Below are positions 16,226 through 25,183 of a DNA stretch of 64,000 nucleotides, one piece after another. The stretch lies in the NCBI GenBank assembly GCA_024276675.1, contig JAJRWT010000102.1:36430-100429 (forward strand). Reading direction: 5' to 3'. Origin of the DNA: Myxococcota bacterium (GTDB lineage Bacteria > Myxococcota_A > UBA796 > JAFGLY01). The notes beneath the pieces are model-generated. The model was not told the origin of the DNA. It worked only from the letters and a program-made list of their open reading frames with translations, and searched no databases. Position 1 is the first letter of the stretch; each line of letters starts with the position of its first letter. Position numbers and translations under genes: made by a program.

Positions 16226-18310
16226 TCAACATGATTCGCGATCTTCTGATCCCCAAACCAACTGCCGGGCAAGGAACCGCTGGATCAAGGGAGAGCGTGG
16301 GCCCAGTTTTTCGACGGCCCTGTTCAACAGAACCTGGGCCCGTTCTTCCTGGCCGCGTTCCATGCAGACAAGAGCCCGCACCAGGGTCCATGCAGCGTCG
16401 TGCCCCAGCCGTGCCCCATACCTGTCATGCAACAAGGCCAGGCCCGCCAGGTAACACCTGTGTTCATACAAGAAGGGATCCACCAATCCCGCGATCTCGC
16501 CCTGTGGGCGCCGCCGCATGTATAGCACCAGACGCCCGACCCAGTCAGCCAGGTGCCTGTCGATTCCCAGTGCCCTGGACAGCCCCAGCATCCAGGCCAG
16601 CACGATCAGAACCTGGCGGTTGGCCGTGCAAGGATCCTCTGCCCGTCGCAAAACACGCGCCCAGTCGCGCAAGATGCCATCACTCGTCGACTTGCTGCCC
16701 GCAACGATCCCCGCCACCACCAGGGCAGCCATACGGCGAGGTTGCCTTGCAGGGAAACGGGTACTCGCCTGCAATGGCTCTTTGAAAGTACGTACCCAGC
16801 GAGTACGAGTTGCGCCGCCCCAGCGGTCTTGCACGGTGATGAGGAGATCCAGAAGCGGAAATGGTTCTGACGGGTTTTTACTCAGCTCGTTGGCGATACG
16901 GTCCAACAAGCGCCGAATTCCGGCGCTACTCATACGATCAGCCCGTAGAACGCATTCCTTGAGAATTTCAATGGCAGTCCCCTGGCCCTGCTCCATCCCG
17001 GCCAGCTCCAGGACTATATGCAGAGCCTGAATCAAGTCCCCGTGAATCGCCCGGGACAATCCCAACAAGTGGTGACGTTCCAACGGAGGAACATCCGGGG
17101 AAAGGGCGGCGGTCAGTCTTACGGGATCCAGCTCATCGCCGTATGCCCGCAGCATCTTCAGGCGCGGGGCAAGGTGGGAAGAATCCAGCGTAATGAGTTC
17201 CAACAGGACCCCCTGGCGGACATCCGGGTCCAGGGCGTCATTCTTCCACGCCTGGTGGTCCATGATGGCCCTCGCCAGAACCGCTCGCTCCCCTGCGGCA
17301 AGGTCAACGGAACGTTGCCAGAGGATCTCCAGCGCCTCCACGTGTTCATCTTCCTGGCCCCTCGTCGAGAAACGACGCAGATGAAACTCCAACTCCCGCA
17401 ACTGCTCATGGAGCACTTCGGACTGTTGGGGGATCCCGCCCGCAAGTTCCCTGGCAACCAGCACCAGAAACCAGGCTTGTTGGGCTCGGCCCTTTTCCAG
17501 TTCCGCTGAAATGGCGTCCAGGATCCGGCCCAGCCACATGGCTTGTTCCCTGGGGGACAGGCGGTACAGCCCCTTCAGGGCAGAACGCCATTCGTGTGAG
17601 AATGGATTCGTGATTGGGTTCCCCACCCAGCCCGACAACGCAACAAGCCAATCATCAGCGTACAGTTCGAGCCACCTGCTTCGAGGGAAATCCCTGGGGT
17701 CGGGAGGCTCCAGCTTTGACAAGACCTGAAAGTCCTGGTCGATGCCCTGTTTGTATTTCAGCGCCTGCCAGATGAGCAGGGCCCTTGGAAACCTGGTCTC
17801 CAGGAGATCCTGCCAGGGGGAGGACTTCGGTCTGATTCCCTTCAGCGCGTCTACGGCAGCCGCCAGGGCGGGCCTGTTGTTGCTCTTTGCAGCACGCGAA
17901 AGCCTGGGAGAGGCTTTGGCGGACATGCCCGCTCGACGCCACGCTGCCATGAGACGCAGCAGATCCAGGTAGGGAAAGCCCAGCTCCTGGCCGATGCCCA
18001 TCTGCTTGGCGTCGCTTCGGATCGCGGTTGGCTCAAGGCTGCGAGCTGGAGCCAGCAGTACATCCAGGAAGGTGGACAGCTCGTACTCTCCAGCTTCTTC
18101 GAGCTGGTCCCGCAGTGCCTTGACTTCAGCCCTGTTTCCGCGCTCCAGTACGTCCATGGTACGCAACAGCAGCTTGCGATCCATCGGCAGCAATCCATCC
18201 ACAAGCGGGGCCTCGGAGCCATCTCCCACGGACTTCTCGGCAAGTTGCCAGGCCTGCAGGGATTCCAGGGCCCTGGACCCGGGCAGAGCCCTTTTCCCGC
18301 TCCCGGCCAT
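16226..18310 (-). CDS. Large helical protein of the Hsp70 operon, unknown
   Basis: This 694-residue protein is leucine- and alanine-rich and predicted almost all helical, with repeat-like spacing reminiscent of HEAT/TPR solenoids. It has no signal peptide or membrane segment and no enzyme motif that I can see. Its ATG at 18310 overlaps the Hsp70 stop (TGATG), so the two are made together. It ends 18 bases before the J-like gene. A substrate adaptor or scaffold for the Hsp70 machine is the best guess, but it rests on context only. Confidence 0.68.
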   Translation of the reverse strand: MAGSGKRALPGSRALESLQAWQLAEKSVGDGSEAPLVDGLLPMDRKLLLRTMDVLERGNRAEVKALRDQLEEAGEYELSTFLDVLLAPARSLEPTAIRSDAKQMGIGQELGFPYLDLLRLMAAWRRAGMSAKASPRLSRAAKSNNRPALAAAVDALKGIRPKSSPWQDLLETRFPRALLIWQALKYKQGIDQDFQVLSKLEPPDPRDFPRSRWLELYADDWLVALSGWVGNPITNPFSHEWRSALKGLYRLSPREQAMWLGRILDAISAELEKGRAQQAWFLVLVARELAGGIPQQSEVLHEQLRELEFHLRRFSTRGQEDEHVEALEILWQRSVDLAAGERAVLARAIMDHQAWKNDALDPDVRQGVLLELITLDSSHLAPRLKMLRAYGDELDPVRLTAALSPDVPPLERHHLLGLSRAIHGDLIQALHIVLELAGMEQGQGTAIEILKECVLRADRMSSAGIRRLLDRIANELSKNPSEPFPLLDLLITVQDRWGGATRTRWVRTFKEPLQASTRFPARQPRRMAALVVAGIVAGSKSTSDGILRDWARVLRRAEDPCTANRQVLIVLAWMLGLSRALGIDRHLADWVGRLVLYMRRRPQGEIAGLVDPFLYEHRCYLAGLALLHDRYGARLGHDAAWTLVRALVCMERGQEERAQVLLNRAVEKLGPRSPLIQRFLARQLVWGSEDRESC

Positions 18311-20175
18311 CAGATGAATATCCCAAGATCGAACAGCCGGTCGGCCAGGTCATCGTAGTTCTGCATGGCCTTCCGCTGCTCTCCCGAGTCCAGGTATTCC
18401 AGACCTTGAGATGCGCTCCCAAGAAGCTCATCGGCCAGCTCCGGGTAGCGATTCCTCAGCATCTTGTGACGTCTACGAACCGCCTTGAACAAGGCACGTG
18501 CATCATCGGGACCATCGGTGTACTGCTGGAGATCGTCCTGGAGATGGGCTTCGTCCTGCTCAGTCCCGGTTTCACCGGGTTCCGGGAGCGCCTTGTCCAC
18601 GGGCAGGGGATGCCATGGGTCGGGGTCACTGCCATCACCGGGGGTCCAGCCGGCCTTCATCATGGTTTCCCTGGTCTGTTGCATCAACTTTGCCACCTGC
18701 TCGCCATCGGCGGCTACTCGGCCCGCCACCTCACGATTCCCCAGGAGGTCGATGACCCGGATATCGACCATTCCATCCAGGTCATGGCGAAATTCCACGT
18801 CTATCGGCCTTGCATCCTCACCTTCTGGGGCCGGAGGAATGCCGGACATGGCGATCTCACCAAGCGCCACGTTGGCAAGCGGATTTGAATGGCCTCCCTG
18901 GAACACCGTGAGCTTGAGTATCTCCTGACGGGGATGCAGGGTGTAGAATCGCTCCGTGTGACGGGAAGGAAGGGGGGCGTTGCGCGGAGTCACCACGCGG
19001 CAGATGTAGTTGGGGGGGCCGGATGGGGCCAGGTGCGCGATTACTGCCACCGACAACGAGAAGGGAGCCACATCCACCAGTATTCCGTCCACGCGACTAC
19101 CACCGACTATCGCCCCCTGGACGGCGGCGCCCAGCACCACGGCCCTGTCGGGAGGGATGGCAGCGCTTCCCTCCAGGCCGTATCGGGCGCGCAGCCGCTC
19201 CCACACCAGCGGTATCCGTGTGGAACCACCCACCAGTAGCAACTCGTCTACTTCGTCTTGGCTCAGTCTGCCGTCGGCCAACACCTGGTCCACGCAGTCC
19301 ATGGTGCGGTCCAGCAAAGTATCGATCAAGGATTCGAAAGCGGATCTTTCCAGGGACATTTCCAGGTGCCGGGGCTCTCCATCCATTTCGAGCAGGAACG
19401 GCACCAGCAAGCGCGTGCGAGTAGAATCCGACAGAGCCATCTTGGCCTGTTCCAAGGCCGCCAAGAGCCGACTTCGGGCTGGCGGAGAGCCTTCCACCGC
19501 CTGGAGCAGCTCGGGATCTTTGTCGCCCAGGCGCTCCAGCACGTGACCCATGAGCAGCTTGTCGAAATCATCTCCTCCCAGTCCAGTGTCGCCATGGGAA
19601 GCGAGTACCTCTACCACCGGACCGTCCTGGTACACCAGGCTCACGTCGAAGGTCCCACCACCCAGGTCATAGACCAGGGCTTTTCGCCTGATGTCCTGGC
19701 CGTGGGCATGGGCCAGGGCGGCGGCCGTTGGTTCGTTGACGAGCCTCACAACCTCCAGGCCGGCTTCAAGACCGGCCTTGCGGGTGTCGGCGCGTTGGGC
19801 CTGGGTAAACCATGCTGGCACGGTGATGACGACTCGCTTCACGTCATGCCCCGAAGCCCGCCCGGCGGCACGGGCCAGCTCCTTCAGGATGACCGTCGCC
19901 ACGTGCGCCGGTGCAATCACGAGCCCATCCACGTCCCAAAAGTGGTCAGAGCCCATGTGACGCTTGGCGGAACGAATCGTACGCTCAGGTTCGAGAGCCA
20001 TGTGGTTCAGTGCAGGTCGCCCCACCAGAGAAGGGCCGTCGGCGGTGAAAGACACCACCGATGGCAGCAGGTCTTCGCCATGTACGGGCAGTATCGTCGG
20101 CCGGCCGTTGCCTGCCCAGGCGATGGCCGAGCATGTTGTACCCAGATCGATACCGAAAATTGGTTCATTGTTCAT
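18310..20175 (-). CDS. Divergent Hsp70 (DnaK-like) chaperone
   Basis: The 621-residue protein has the actin-fold ATPase motifs of Hsp70: GIDLGTTCSAIA (from residue 8), NEPTAAALAHA, VYDLGGGTFDVSL and LLVGGSTRIP. The interdomain linker, usually DVLLLDV, is ILVDVAPFSL here, and the substrate domain and lid are divergent, so it is a paralogue rather than the general DnaK. The C-terminal 110 residues form a charged helical region different from the DnaK lid. ATG 20175 has AAGGA upstream and lies within the last codons of the GrpE-like gene (11-base overlap). The whole cassette appears dedicated. Confidence 0.88.
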   Translation of the reverse strand: MNNEPIFGIDLGTTCSAIAWAGNGRPTILPVHGEDLLPSVVSFTADGPSLVGRPALNHMALEPERTIRSAKRHMGSDHFWDVDGLVIAPAHVATVILKELARAAGRASGHDVKRVVITVPAWFTQAQRADTRKAGLEAGLEVVRLVNEPTAAALAHAHGQDIRRKALVYDLGGGTFDVSLVYQDGPVVEVLASHGDTGLGGDDFDKLLMGHVLERLGDKDPELLQAVEGSPPARSRLLAALEQAKMALSDSTRTRLLVPFLLEMDGEPRHLEMSLERSAFESLIDTLLDRTMDCVDQVLADGRLSQDEVDELLLVGGSTRIPLVWERLRARYGLEGSAAIPPDRAVVLGAAVQGAIVGGSRVDGILVDVAPFSLSVAVIAHLAPSGPPNYICRVVTPRNAPLPSRHTERFYTLHPRQEILKLTVFQGGHSNPLANVALGEIAMSGIPPAPEGEDARPIDVEFRHDLDGMVDIRVIDLLGNREVAGRVAADGEQVAKLMQQTRETMMKAGWTPGDGSDPDPWHPLPVDKALPEPGETGTEQDEAHLQDDLQQYTDGPDDARALFKAVRRRHKMLRNRYPELADELLGSASQGLEYLDSGEQRKAMQNYDDLADRLFDLGIFI

Positions 20176-20695
20176 CGGATGGTGTGTTTCCTTGTGAAAA
20201 AACGCTGACTGTTGCTACGCGCAACGGTCGGGGACCATCGGGATGGTCGCGATACCATCCTTGTTGGTGGACTTCAGCCACGTGGCCCGGGGCGCCTCCC
20301 CTGGGGCATGGAACGATGTTCAAGATACTATGCAGCATGGGGTTGGGCGGACCGGAACGGGGTGTGGGCAGTATTCCCAGAGATGCCAACTGCTCATGGG
20401 CACGCTGACGAGCCAATTCCAACCCCTGCCAGGTTGGGCCGCGAATCGGCGACGACGAAGCGCCCAGGAGACGCTCCCACCATGAAAGCTGCCTTGTGGT
20501 CAGGCCAGCCGCTGAAGCATCCAGGCTGTCTTCCAGGGCCTGTAGCAGATCCAGCATGGGTTCCAGGGGCAAGGTGGGTTTGGTCTCTCCCCCTCCGCCA
20601 CGTTCCAACAACTCGAGAACCTGGCCCAACCGCGCATTGGCCTTTACGACACCCCTGGCTATCTGCTTGAGATGACGAGTGTGTTCATCGTTCAT
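20165..20695 (-). CDS. GrpE-like nucleotide exchange factor
   Basis: A 176-residue protein whose last third fits the GrpE head domain (PNPMLHSILNIVPCPRG, then GHVAEVHQQGWYRD and LRVATVSVF, as in GrpE's HEAV, GY and LRPA-V-V pattern). The N-terminal half is a predicted helix, but shorter than GrpE's long coiled coil. GrpE proteins release ADP from Hsp70. ATG 20695 has GGGAG before it, while a longer frame to 20746 lacks one. It overlaps the start of the Hsp70-like gene by 11 bases. It should be the dedicated exchange factor of this operon. Confidence 0.75.
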   Translation of the reverse strand: MNDEHTRHLKQIARGVVKANARLGQVLELLERGGGGETKPTLPLEPMLDLLQALEDSLDASAAGLTTRQLSWWERLLGASSSPIRGPTWQGLELARQRAHEQLASLGILPTPRSGPPNPMLHSILNIVPCPRGGAPGHVAEVHQQGWYRDHPDGPRPLRVATVSVFSQGNTPSDEQ

Positions 20696-20868
20696 GGCTC
20701 CCAACCCATCGCCAACGCAACCGAAGAATTCCGTGGACTGGCGCATATATCACAATACATGGTACCTGGGTGAGGTATACCATCAACATGCCAACAGCCA
20801 GCAAAACGGGCGGGCGAAATGGCTCGGCCAGGGATTGCTGCAAGCTGTACATGGTCGAGCCATAGCCC

Positions 20869-21990
20869 ATGCCAACACATGCCGGACTGCGTATTCTCCA
20901 CCTGTACAGGCCCAGGCTCCCCTCGTACCGGGCACAGGCCATACAAGTGCTCCACACCGCCCATGCGCTGGCGAAACGCGGTCACCATGTGACCTTGCTT
21001 GCAGACCCCGGAATGAACCGGCCCACGGTGGAAGCGGTGCTGGACGCCTTCCAACTCTGCCCCCTGTCCACGCTGGACCTGCGATTCGCGCCGTGGAAGC
21101 ACCCGGGATTGTCGGGTCTGTGGTTTCGCAGGCAGGTTGCGCGATGGTGGGAAGGCCCACCGGGGTTGGTGTTGGCCAGGGACAAAAGGCGGCTGCTGGC
21201 CGCACTCCGAAGGCACTCCAGGCACCCCGACAAGGGGAACGAACAAAAAAAACACCGGGTAATACTGGAGACCCACGAGTTGGACTCCGCTCTTGCCCTG
21301 GAATCCCACACAGACCCGGGGCCCTTCAAAAAACTGGAAGCAGATGTCGCCCGTCGTGCGTATGCCCTTGTGGCCAACTGCCATGGCACGCTGGCCATGT
21401 GGGAACAGGCCGCCGAAGAATGGTCTCTACCCCTTCCGGCGAGGACCATGGTATGCCACAATGCCACATCTCCCACCCGAGTCCGACCTCTCGTAACTGA
21501 CGGGGACCAGGTCATCAGGTACATCGGCTCGCTGGGAGAGTACAAGGGCACCGACATCTTGTTTTCAGCGGCCCCCCTCCTGCCACTTCCGCTGGAGTTG
21601 GTGGGCACCGACCGGCGGGGGCACGTTGACGTCGGGGCAGTGACCAGCAATGTTCTGCTCCAGCCCCCCCTGCCCTATCCACTGGTGCCAGACCTGTTGG
21701 CTCGCTCCCGATGCCTGCTCCTTCCCCTGCGCAACAACCTCTACGGTCGCAGCCTGACTTCCCCCCTGAAGATCTGGGACTACCTCGCAACATGTGTGCC
21801 CATCGTCGCTGCCGACCTACCATCCATCCGTGAAATAATGCACAGCACCCGTAGTTCCATCCACCTCTACCGACCTGGAGATCACCTGGACATGGTTCGA
21901 GCGGTAGCCACGGCTCTGGCCAGCGGCCAGCGACCCTCCTCTCTGCGCTCCTGGGCTCAAAGGGCACGGGAGCTGGAAGATCTCTTCTGA
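20869..21990 (+). CDS. Glycosyltransferase, GT4-like
   Basis: This 373-residue GT-B enzyme begins LRILHLYRPRLPSYRAQAIQ and has VIRYIGSLGEYKGTD at the start of its second Rossmann domain. The last part, SLTSPLKIWDYLATCVPIVA, is the donor-binding region, with the conserved family Glu replaced by an SPLK arrangement typical of some GT4 subgroups. A run of eight A lies near 21245. Its stop overlaps the next glycosyltransferase start (TGATG at 21988-21992). It diverges from the chaperone operon with 173 bases between. Donor unknown. Confidence 0.85.
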   Translation: MPTHAGLRILHLYRPRLPSYRAQAIQVLHTAHALAKRGHHVTLLADPGMNRPTVEAVLDAFQLCPLSTLDLRFAPWKHPGLSGLWFRRQVARWWEGPPGLVLARDKRRLLAALRRHSRHPDKGNEQKKHRVILETHELDSALALESHTDPGPFKKLEADVARRAYALVANCHGTLAMWEQAAEEWSLPLPARTMVCHNATSPTRVRPLVTDGDQVIRYIGSLGEYKGTDILFSAAPLLPLPLELVGTDRRGHVDVGAVTSNVLLQPPLPYPLVPDLLARSRCLLLPLRNNLYGRSLTSPLKIWDYLATCVPIVAADLPSIREIMHSTRSSIHLYRPGDHLDMVRAVATALASGQRPSSLRSWAQRARELEDLF

Positions 21991-23159
21991 TGAAGCCCTC
22001 CGGTCCAGAGGGTGGCGAGCCCGGCTCCCGTGGGTATCGCGTCCTGTACCTGCTCCGGTATTTCCCCACCCTGAGCGAGACCTTCGTCAACGGGGAGTTG
22101 GGGAGCCTCGCAGCCCGTGGGGTACATGTGGTGGTGGCCAGCCTGGGAACCCGACCCGATGGGCGCCTCGCCGACCATCTGCCCGGTATCTCCGTCCTTC
22201 GCGTACCGCGCCACCCCTTCACCGGCCGTCTATCCCCACCCACCGCCGGTATGCGGTGGCTGGCCGCACAGCAGAGACCCAAGGACGTGGCGAGGCTGCC
22301 ATGGATCGCCTCCCGTGCCAGACATTTCCATCGCCTCCACGTCCACTTCGCCGGAGAGGCAGCCGAAATGGCCCGCGCAATCCACATGGACCTGGGAATC
22401 CCCTACTCTGTCACGGTACACGCTGCCGACCTGTTCCGCCCCAGGCCATCCTTCCTGGAAGTACTCCGTGATGCAGACGCCGTCATCACCATCTCCAGCT
22501 TCAACGTGAGCAGACTTTCCCAACTGGGCACGGAGGCAAAACTGGTCCACTGCGGACCTGATCTCACCAAGTGGGCGCTTCTTCCGCTGCCGCCAGATCC
22601 CCTGCGCGTGTTGTCCGTGGGTAGAGACGTCCCCAAGAAAGGCATGGATATTCTACTCAAGGCCTGGGCGTGGCTCCAATCTCGCGACCTGCTTCCCGGC
22701 AGCGCATCCCTGAGCATCGCCGGGGGCTTTCCCAGTGTTTCTGGACTTCCGGGCCTAGATGTCCTGGGGCCGCTGCCTTCGGCACAATTGAAACGTGTCA
22801 TGGCAGCCTGCAACCTCTTCGTGCTTCCCTGTCGGAAGGCAGCGGACGGCGACATGGACGGCATACCCGTCGCCGTCATGGAGGCGATGGCCAGCGGCCG
22901 CCCGGTCATCAGTACCACTATCTCGGGGATTCCGGAGCTGGTGGACGAATCCGTTGGGTGGCTCGTGGCACCGGACAACCCTGAAGCCCTCGCAGCGGCC
23001 ATGCTGGAAGCGACAGCCGGGGAAAGAGCCGCACGGGGAGCCATGGCACGGCGCCGCCTCCGGGAACGAGGATTCACCCTGAGTCAGCAGGTCCAGGGGC
23101 TGATGGATGCGTGGAACGTGGAGTCCAAACCCGGTAGATGGCGTCCAGAACGGAGTTGA
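21990..23159 (+). CDS. Glycosyltransferase, GT4 family
   Basis: A 389-residue GT-B enzyme resembling those that work in exopolysaccharide and colanic acid synthesis: YFPTLSETFVNGELGSLAARG at its N-terminus is the common SETF motif, then SVTVHAADLF and VGRDVPKKGMDILL, and the EAMASGRPVISTTISGIPEL donor site near the end. It starts on the stop of the preceding gene (TGATG) and is translated with it. Its last 86 bases overlap, antisense, with the end of the GT9 gene on the other strand. Confidence 0.9.
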   Translation: MKPSGPEGGEPGSRGYRVLYLLRYFPTLSETFVNGELGSLAARGVHVVVASLGTRPDGRLADHLPGISVLRVPRHPFTGRLSPPTAGMRWLAAQQRPKDVARLPWIASRARHFHRLHVHFAGEAAEMARAIHMDLGIPYSVTVHAADLFRPRPSFLEVLRDADAVITISSFNVSRLSQLGTEAKLVHCGPDLTKWALLPLPPDPLRVLSVGRDVPKKGMDILLKAWAWLQSRDLLPGSASLSIAGGFPSVSGLPGLDVLGPLPSAQLKRVMAACNLFVLPCRKAADGDMDGIPVAVMEAMASGRPVISTTISGIPELVDESVGWLVAPDNPEALAAAMLEATAGERAARGAMARRRLRERGFTLSQQVQGLMDAWNVESKPGRWRPERS

Positions 23160-24048
23160 CGTCCACGGCATCCATGCAGAGCACGTCACCGAAGGGACAA
23201 ACTCCAGCCCCGTGCAGACTGCAGGGCCGGCAGTAGAGATCCAGCTCCACGGCCACGCAACGAGGTTCGCCGGGGAGCCACAGCTCGTCCCTGGGCAGCG
23301 CCCATGGCCAGAAACCGTCACGTGAACAGGTGGAGCCAAAGATCAGCACCGAGGGAATCCCGGCCGCGACGCAGAGGTGAACGAGTCCGGTATCTCCTCC
23401 CAGCACCAGCCTGCCCTGGCCCAGGACATCCAGAACCTCGGCGAAGCCCGCCTGGCAGATGACACGGGATGAACAGGCCAGTCGCCGAGCCACCTGCTGG
23501 CAGAGTTCCTCTTCGGCGGGACCGCCCAGGATCAGTACGGGCCAGCCGAGCTGGTTTGCCACCTCTGAAAAACGGCGGGCGGGCCACATCTTGGTAGAGC
23601 GTGAAGCTCCGGGCACCAGCACGAGGGCGTCTCTCGGACCATTCACCGGGAGCCATGGTGGCTTCGATGGAAGTACCTTGGCGGCGTCCGCGTAACGCTG
23701 CACGACCGCCGGGGCGGGCTCCCATTTGAAGGCCACCCGAAGCCGCCTCCTGATGTCGTGACGCCGCAGCGAGGACCAGTTCCCCCCCGCCAGGAGACGC
23801 AGAAGCCGAGAACGGGGGCTCGCATGGAGATCCACCATCCGGTCTGCCGGGGGGATGCGGCGAGCCAGTTGGCGCAGGGACATGCCGTCCCCTAGAGCGA
23901 TGACCTCCTCCACGCCAGGAAGACACTGGGCAACCTGGCGGTAACGCTGGGAGGTGACATAGGTGACCGGTGCCAGGGCAGCCGTCACGGCTCCCGTGAG
24001 CACGATATCGCCCAACGATGAAAACCTGACCAACACCGTTCCCGACAA
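23074..24048 (-). CDS. Glycosyltransferase family 9 (heptosyltransferase-type)
   Basis: This 324-residue enzyme starts VLVRFSSLGDIVLTGAVTAA, the RxSSLGDI motif of lipopolysaccharide heptosyltransferases, and contains GASRSTKMWPARRF and VLGGDTGLVHLCVAAGIPSV, the GDTG-x-H donor site. It would add a heptose or similar sugar to the LPS inner core at the cytoplasmic membrane. The start is TTG 24048 with GGAG five bases upstream. It ends with several extra residues past the family's end (RSTHPSAPGPADSG) that overlap the opposing gene. Related to the next gene upstream, but clearly diverged. Confidence 0.88.
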   Translation of the reverse strand: MSGTVLVRFSSLGDIVLTGAVTAALAPVTYVTSQRYRQVAQCLPGVEEVIALGDGMSLRQLARRIPPADRMVDLHASPRSRLLRLLAGGNWSSLRRHDIRRRLRVAFKWEPAPAVVQRYADAAKVLPSKPPWLPVNGPRDALVLVPGASRSTKMWPARRFSEVANQLGWPVLILGGPAEEELCQQVARRLACSSRVICQAGFAEVLDVLGQGRLVLGGDTGLVHLCVAAGIPSVLIFGSTCSRDGFWPWALPRDELWLPGEPRCVAVELDLYCRPCSLHGAGVCPFGDVLCMDAVDVNSVLDAIYRVWTPRSTHPSAPGPADSG

Positions 24049-24088
24049 GGCTGCTCCCCGGCAGACACTGGTTCACGCCAGGAGCCGT

Positions 24089-24108
24089 GGGGAAAAAGGT
24101 TTTTCCCC
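24089..24108. repeat. Perfect inverted repeat between the two GT9 genes
   Basis: GGGGAAAAA at 24089-24097 and TTTTTCCCC at 24100-24108 form a perfect nine-base inverted repeat with a two-base centre. It lies 41 bases upstream of the TTG start of the downstream GT9 gene. It lacks an extended T run after the stem on either strand, so it is a weak terminator candidate. It may be an operator or an mRNA hairpin. Confidence 0.55.
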
Positions 24109-24213
24109 AGCCCGCAGAACCGTGTTTACACTACGTGGACAAACATAGCACGGTAATGATGTGGGCAGGTGGAAGGAAGGGGTGGAGACGGGCTCATGGA
24201 TTGTGGCTCCGAC

Positions 24214-25173
24214 TCAGGATCCCAGCAGCGTGCGAACCGCCTCCAGCACATGTTCCACCGGCACCCGCAGGCAGGCAAGCCCCTCTGTGCAGGTCTTCCG
24301 ATAACAGGGGCGACAGGGCATATCCGGACCTTCCAGGGCCAGAGCGCCGGGTGCTCCCGTGCGGCTCGCGGTGGTGGAGGTATGGATCACGATGGTTGGC
24401 ACGCCACAGGCGGCGGCAAAATGAGCCATCCCAGAGTCGTTGGACACCATGATCTGGCACCTGCTCAGGGCACCGACAACACGCTCCAGCGGCAACCCGG
24501 CGAGCAGATGATTGCTGTTGTTCGTCTCTCCAGACCTTCCATCGCTGATGGCAAGGCCGGTTGCCTGCGTGGCCCGCCCGGCCTCCCCCGGTCCCGCGTA
24601 CACCGTTACCCGCTGCTCCAGTCTTTCCCGCAGAGAGGCGAAACCGGGCCACTGCACGGTGGAGCCGCTCCTGCTCACCGGGTTCAATGCCACGTGCTGT
24701 GGAAACTCCTCCCACTCCTTCCTGGCTCGTGCCGGGATCACTATCGAGGGAAGGCTCGAGACCCGGACACCCAGCACAGCCGCCAGGTTCCGGTAATCCT
24801 GGGAGCGGTGGAGGCCGGCTGGCTGGATGGCGTCGCTGAGCAAGGGCCAACGAGCGTCGGTGGCCAGGCCGATGCGCCGCGGAATCCGCCTGGCCAACCA
24901 GGCGGCTCGAAACGATGGTGCCATGATCACGGCAACCGTCGCCGTGGAGGGAACCTGCCGTGGTTCCAGGATGCTGGCCCCGCAGGAAGCAAAGAGCCAC
25001 TGACCCCATGCAGGTACCGCGATCCATGCCTGGGAGGCAGACTCCACCAGCGCCAGAATCGATGGCATGGCCATGATGGCATCACCCAGGTGATTGGGCG
25101 CCCTGATGAACAGGCGCGCCCCTGCCCCGAGGTGCCGGGAAGTGGAGATTGCACGGATATTGGGGGTTACCAT
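24214..25173 (-). CDS. Glycosyltransferase family 9 (heptosyltransferase II-like)
   Basis: This 319-residue enzyme has FIRAPNHLGDAIMAMPSILAL near the start, the NHLGD variant found in heptosyltransferase II, then NDSGMAHFAAACGVPTIVI for the donor site. A cluster of cysteines near the end (PCRPCYRKTCTEGLACL) matches the CRPC-type patch of this subgroup. It should act in LPS core assembly. It starts ten bases after the ffh stop, so it probably rides on the ffh transcript, and the other GT9 gene follows after 165 bases. Confidence 0.88.
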   Translation of the reverse strand: MVTPNIRAISTSRHLGAGARLFIRAPNHLGDAIMAMPSILALVESASQAWIAVPAWGQWLFASCGASILEPRQVPSTATVAVIMAPSFRAAWLARRIPRRIGLATDARWPLLSDAIQPAGLHRSQDYRNLAAVLGVRVSSLPSIVIPARARKEWEEFPQHVALNPVSRSGSTVQWPGFASLRERLEQRVTVYAGPGEAGRATQATGLAISDGRSGETNNSNHLLAGLPLERVVGALSRCQIMVSNDSGMAHFAAACGVPTIVIHTSTTASRTGAPGALALEGPDMPCRPCYRKTCTEGLACLRVPVEHVLEAVRTLLGS

Positions 25174-25183
25174 CTCGGCGCGG

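Noticed and set aside
19258..20208. Plus-strand 316-codon open frame opposite the Hsp70-like gene
   Set aside because: Overlaps a clearly coding Hsp70 gene and shows no start signal or homology.
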